A stretch of DNA of 64,000 nt from Roseomonas populi (GTDB lineage Bacteria > Pseudomonadota > Alphaproteobacteria > Acetobacterales > Acetobacteraceae). The stretch covers positions 186,001-250,000 of the forward strand of contig NZ_JANJOU010000007.1 in the NCBI RefSeq assembly GCF_024594815.1, read 5' to 3'. Both the position numbers and the translations under genes were made by a program. Of this stretch, positions 63,744 to 64,000 are shown piece by piece. Positions within the stretch are counted from its first letter, which is position 1. The number at the start of each line of letters is the position of its first letter. The notes under the pieces were generated by a model. That model was not told where the DNA came from and did no database searches. It saw only the letters and a program-made list of their open reading frames with translations.

Positions 63744-64000
63744 TCAGTTGTTGCGGTTCGTGCGCTCGAAGTTGCGCAGGACCTGGTTGCCGCGGGTATT
63801 GGCGTTCTGCAGGGCCTGCTCAGGCGTCTGCTGGCCCTGGAAGGTCTTCTCCATCTCCTCCTGGATGATGTTCCGGATCTCGATGAAGCCGCCCAGGCGG
63901 ATGCCGCGGGTGTTCGGGGTGGGATCGCCGCCGCGCAGCATCTGCTCGATCGGCACGTCCGCGCCCGGGTTCTGCTGGTAGTAGCCCGCCGCCTTGGTGG
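63744..64000 (-). CDS. ugpB: Extracellular solute-binding protein, C-terminal part only (UgpB-like)
   Basis: Only the last 85 codons are in the window; the frame is open to the right edge. The segment reads KAAGYYQQNPGADVPIEQML and then RGIRLGGFIEIRNIIQEE, which matches the end of UgpB glycerol-3-phosphate binding proteins (GYY.TNPG.D). It would be the first gene of the ugp operon. Substrate assignment rests on the operon order and this short segment. Confidence 0.8.
   Translation of the reverse strand, partial: TKAAGYYQQNPGADVPIEQMLRGGDPTPNTRGIRLGGFIEIRNIIQEEMEKTFQGQQTPEQALQNANTRGNQVLRNFERTNRNN

Overview
The window is very GC-rich, with G/C dominating third codon positions. Gene content points to an aerobic alphaproteobacterium of the Acetobacteraceae (Roseomonas-like). 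Clues are two orphan Bug-type (tripartite tricarboxylate transporter) binding proteins, an ATP-dependent hydantoinase pair, a two-subunit xanthine dehydrogenase, Kdo synthesis genes, and rpmI-rplT-pheS-pheT. This placement is inference from gene content; there is no rRNA here to confirm it. I saw no tRNA, rRNA, CRISPR array, transposase or prophage gene. No gene-free stretch exceeds about 210 bases.

Layout, left to right. (1) 3-5687: a four-gene, 4-bp-overlapping operon for a hydantoin/lactam-like compound (hyuB, hyuA, cysteine-hydrolase-fold protein, FAD oxidoreductase). (2) 5707-11096: thiamine-diphosphate enzyme, erythromycin-esterase-like protein, metallo-beta-lactamase-fold protein, cysK. 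(3) 11220-15578: overlapping operon of MFS transporter, M20 amidohydrolase, Bug protein and a secreted siderophore-esterase-like hydrolase. (4) 15669-21479: catechol siderophore assembly line (aryl-AMP ligase, stand-alone aryl carrier protein, C-A-T-TE synthetase with a serine pocket identical to EntF), preceded by a good Fur-box match. (5) 21410-26732: carboxypeptidase-regulatory/SdrB-like protein, YncE-like beta-propeller with its own Fur-like site, FAD oxidoreductase, small unknown, DUF1501 protein. (6) 26875-31863: kdsA-kdsB-kdsD, an AsmA-like protein and a small disordered protein. (7) 31958-38469: isovaleryl-CoA dehydrogenase, xanthine dehydrogenase, response regulator, second Bug protein, all on the minus strand. 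(8) 38577-43445: lepA, an ion channel with a zinc ribbon, a PadR regulator plus ferric-siderophore reductase, and an AhpD-like protein. (9) 43607-47937: pheT, pheS, rplT, rpmI (transcribed rpmI first). (10) 48146-50837: phosphoesterase, kinase-universal stress fusion, deaminase. (11) 50893-53736: feoB, feoA, gluconokinase. (12) 53865-58357: dapF, ftsY, creatininase-family protein, secreted proline-rich protein, NUDIX hydrolase, small unknown. (13) 58474-64000: TPR-glycosyltransferase and a ugp-type ABC importer cut by the window edge.

The common thread is iron. The window has a predicted enterobactin-like (dihydroxybenzoyl-serine) assembly line, an esterase that could open the ester siderophore, a ferric-siderophore reductase under a YqjI-like PadR repressor, ferrous iron uptake (feoAB), and a YncE homologue. 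Candidate Fur-type sites lie before entE, yncE-like and feoA. Genes making 2,3-dihydroxybenzoate (entC, entB, entA) and the outer-membrane receptor are not in the window, so the siderophore prediction is incomplete.
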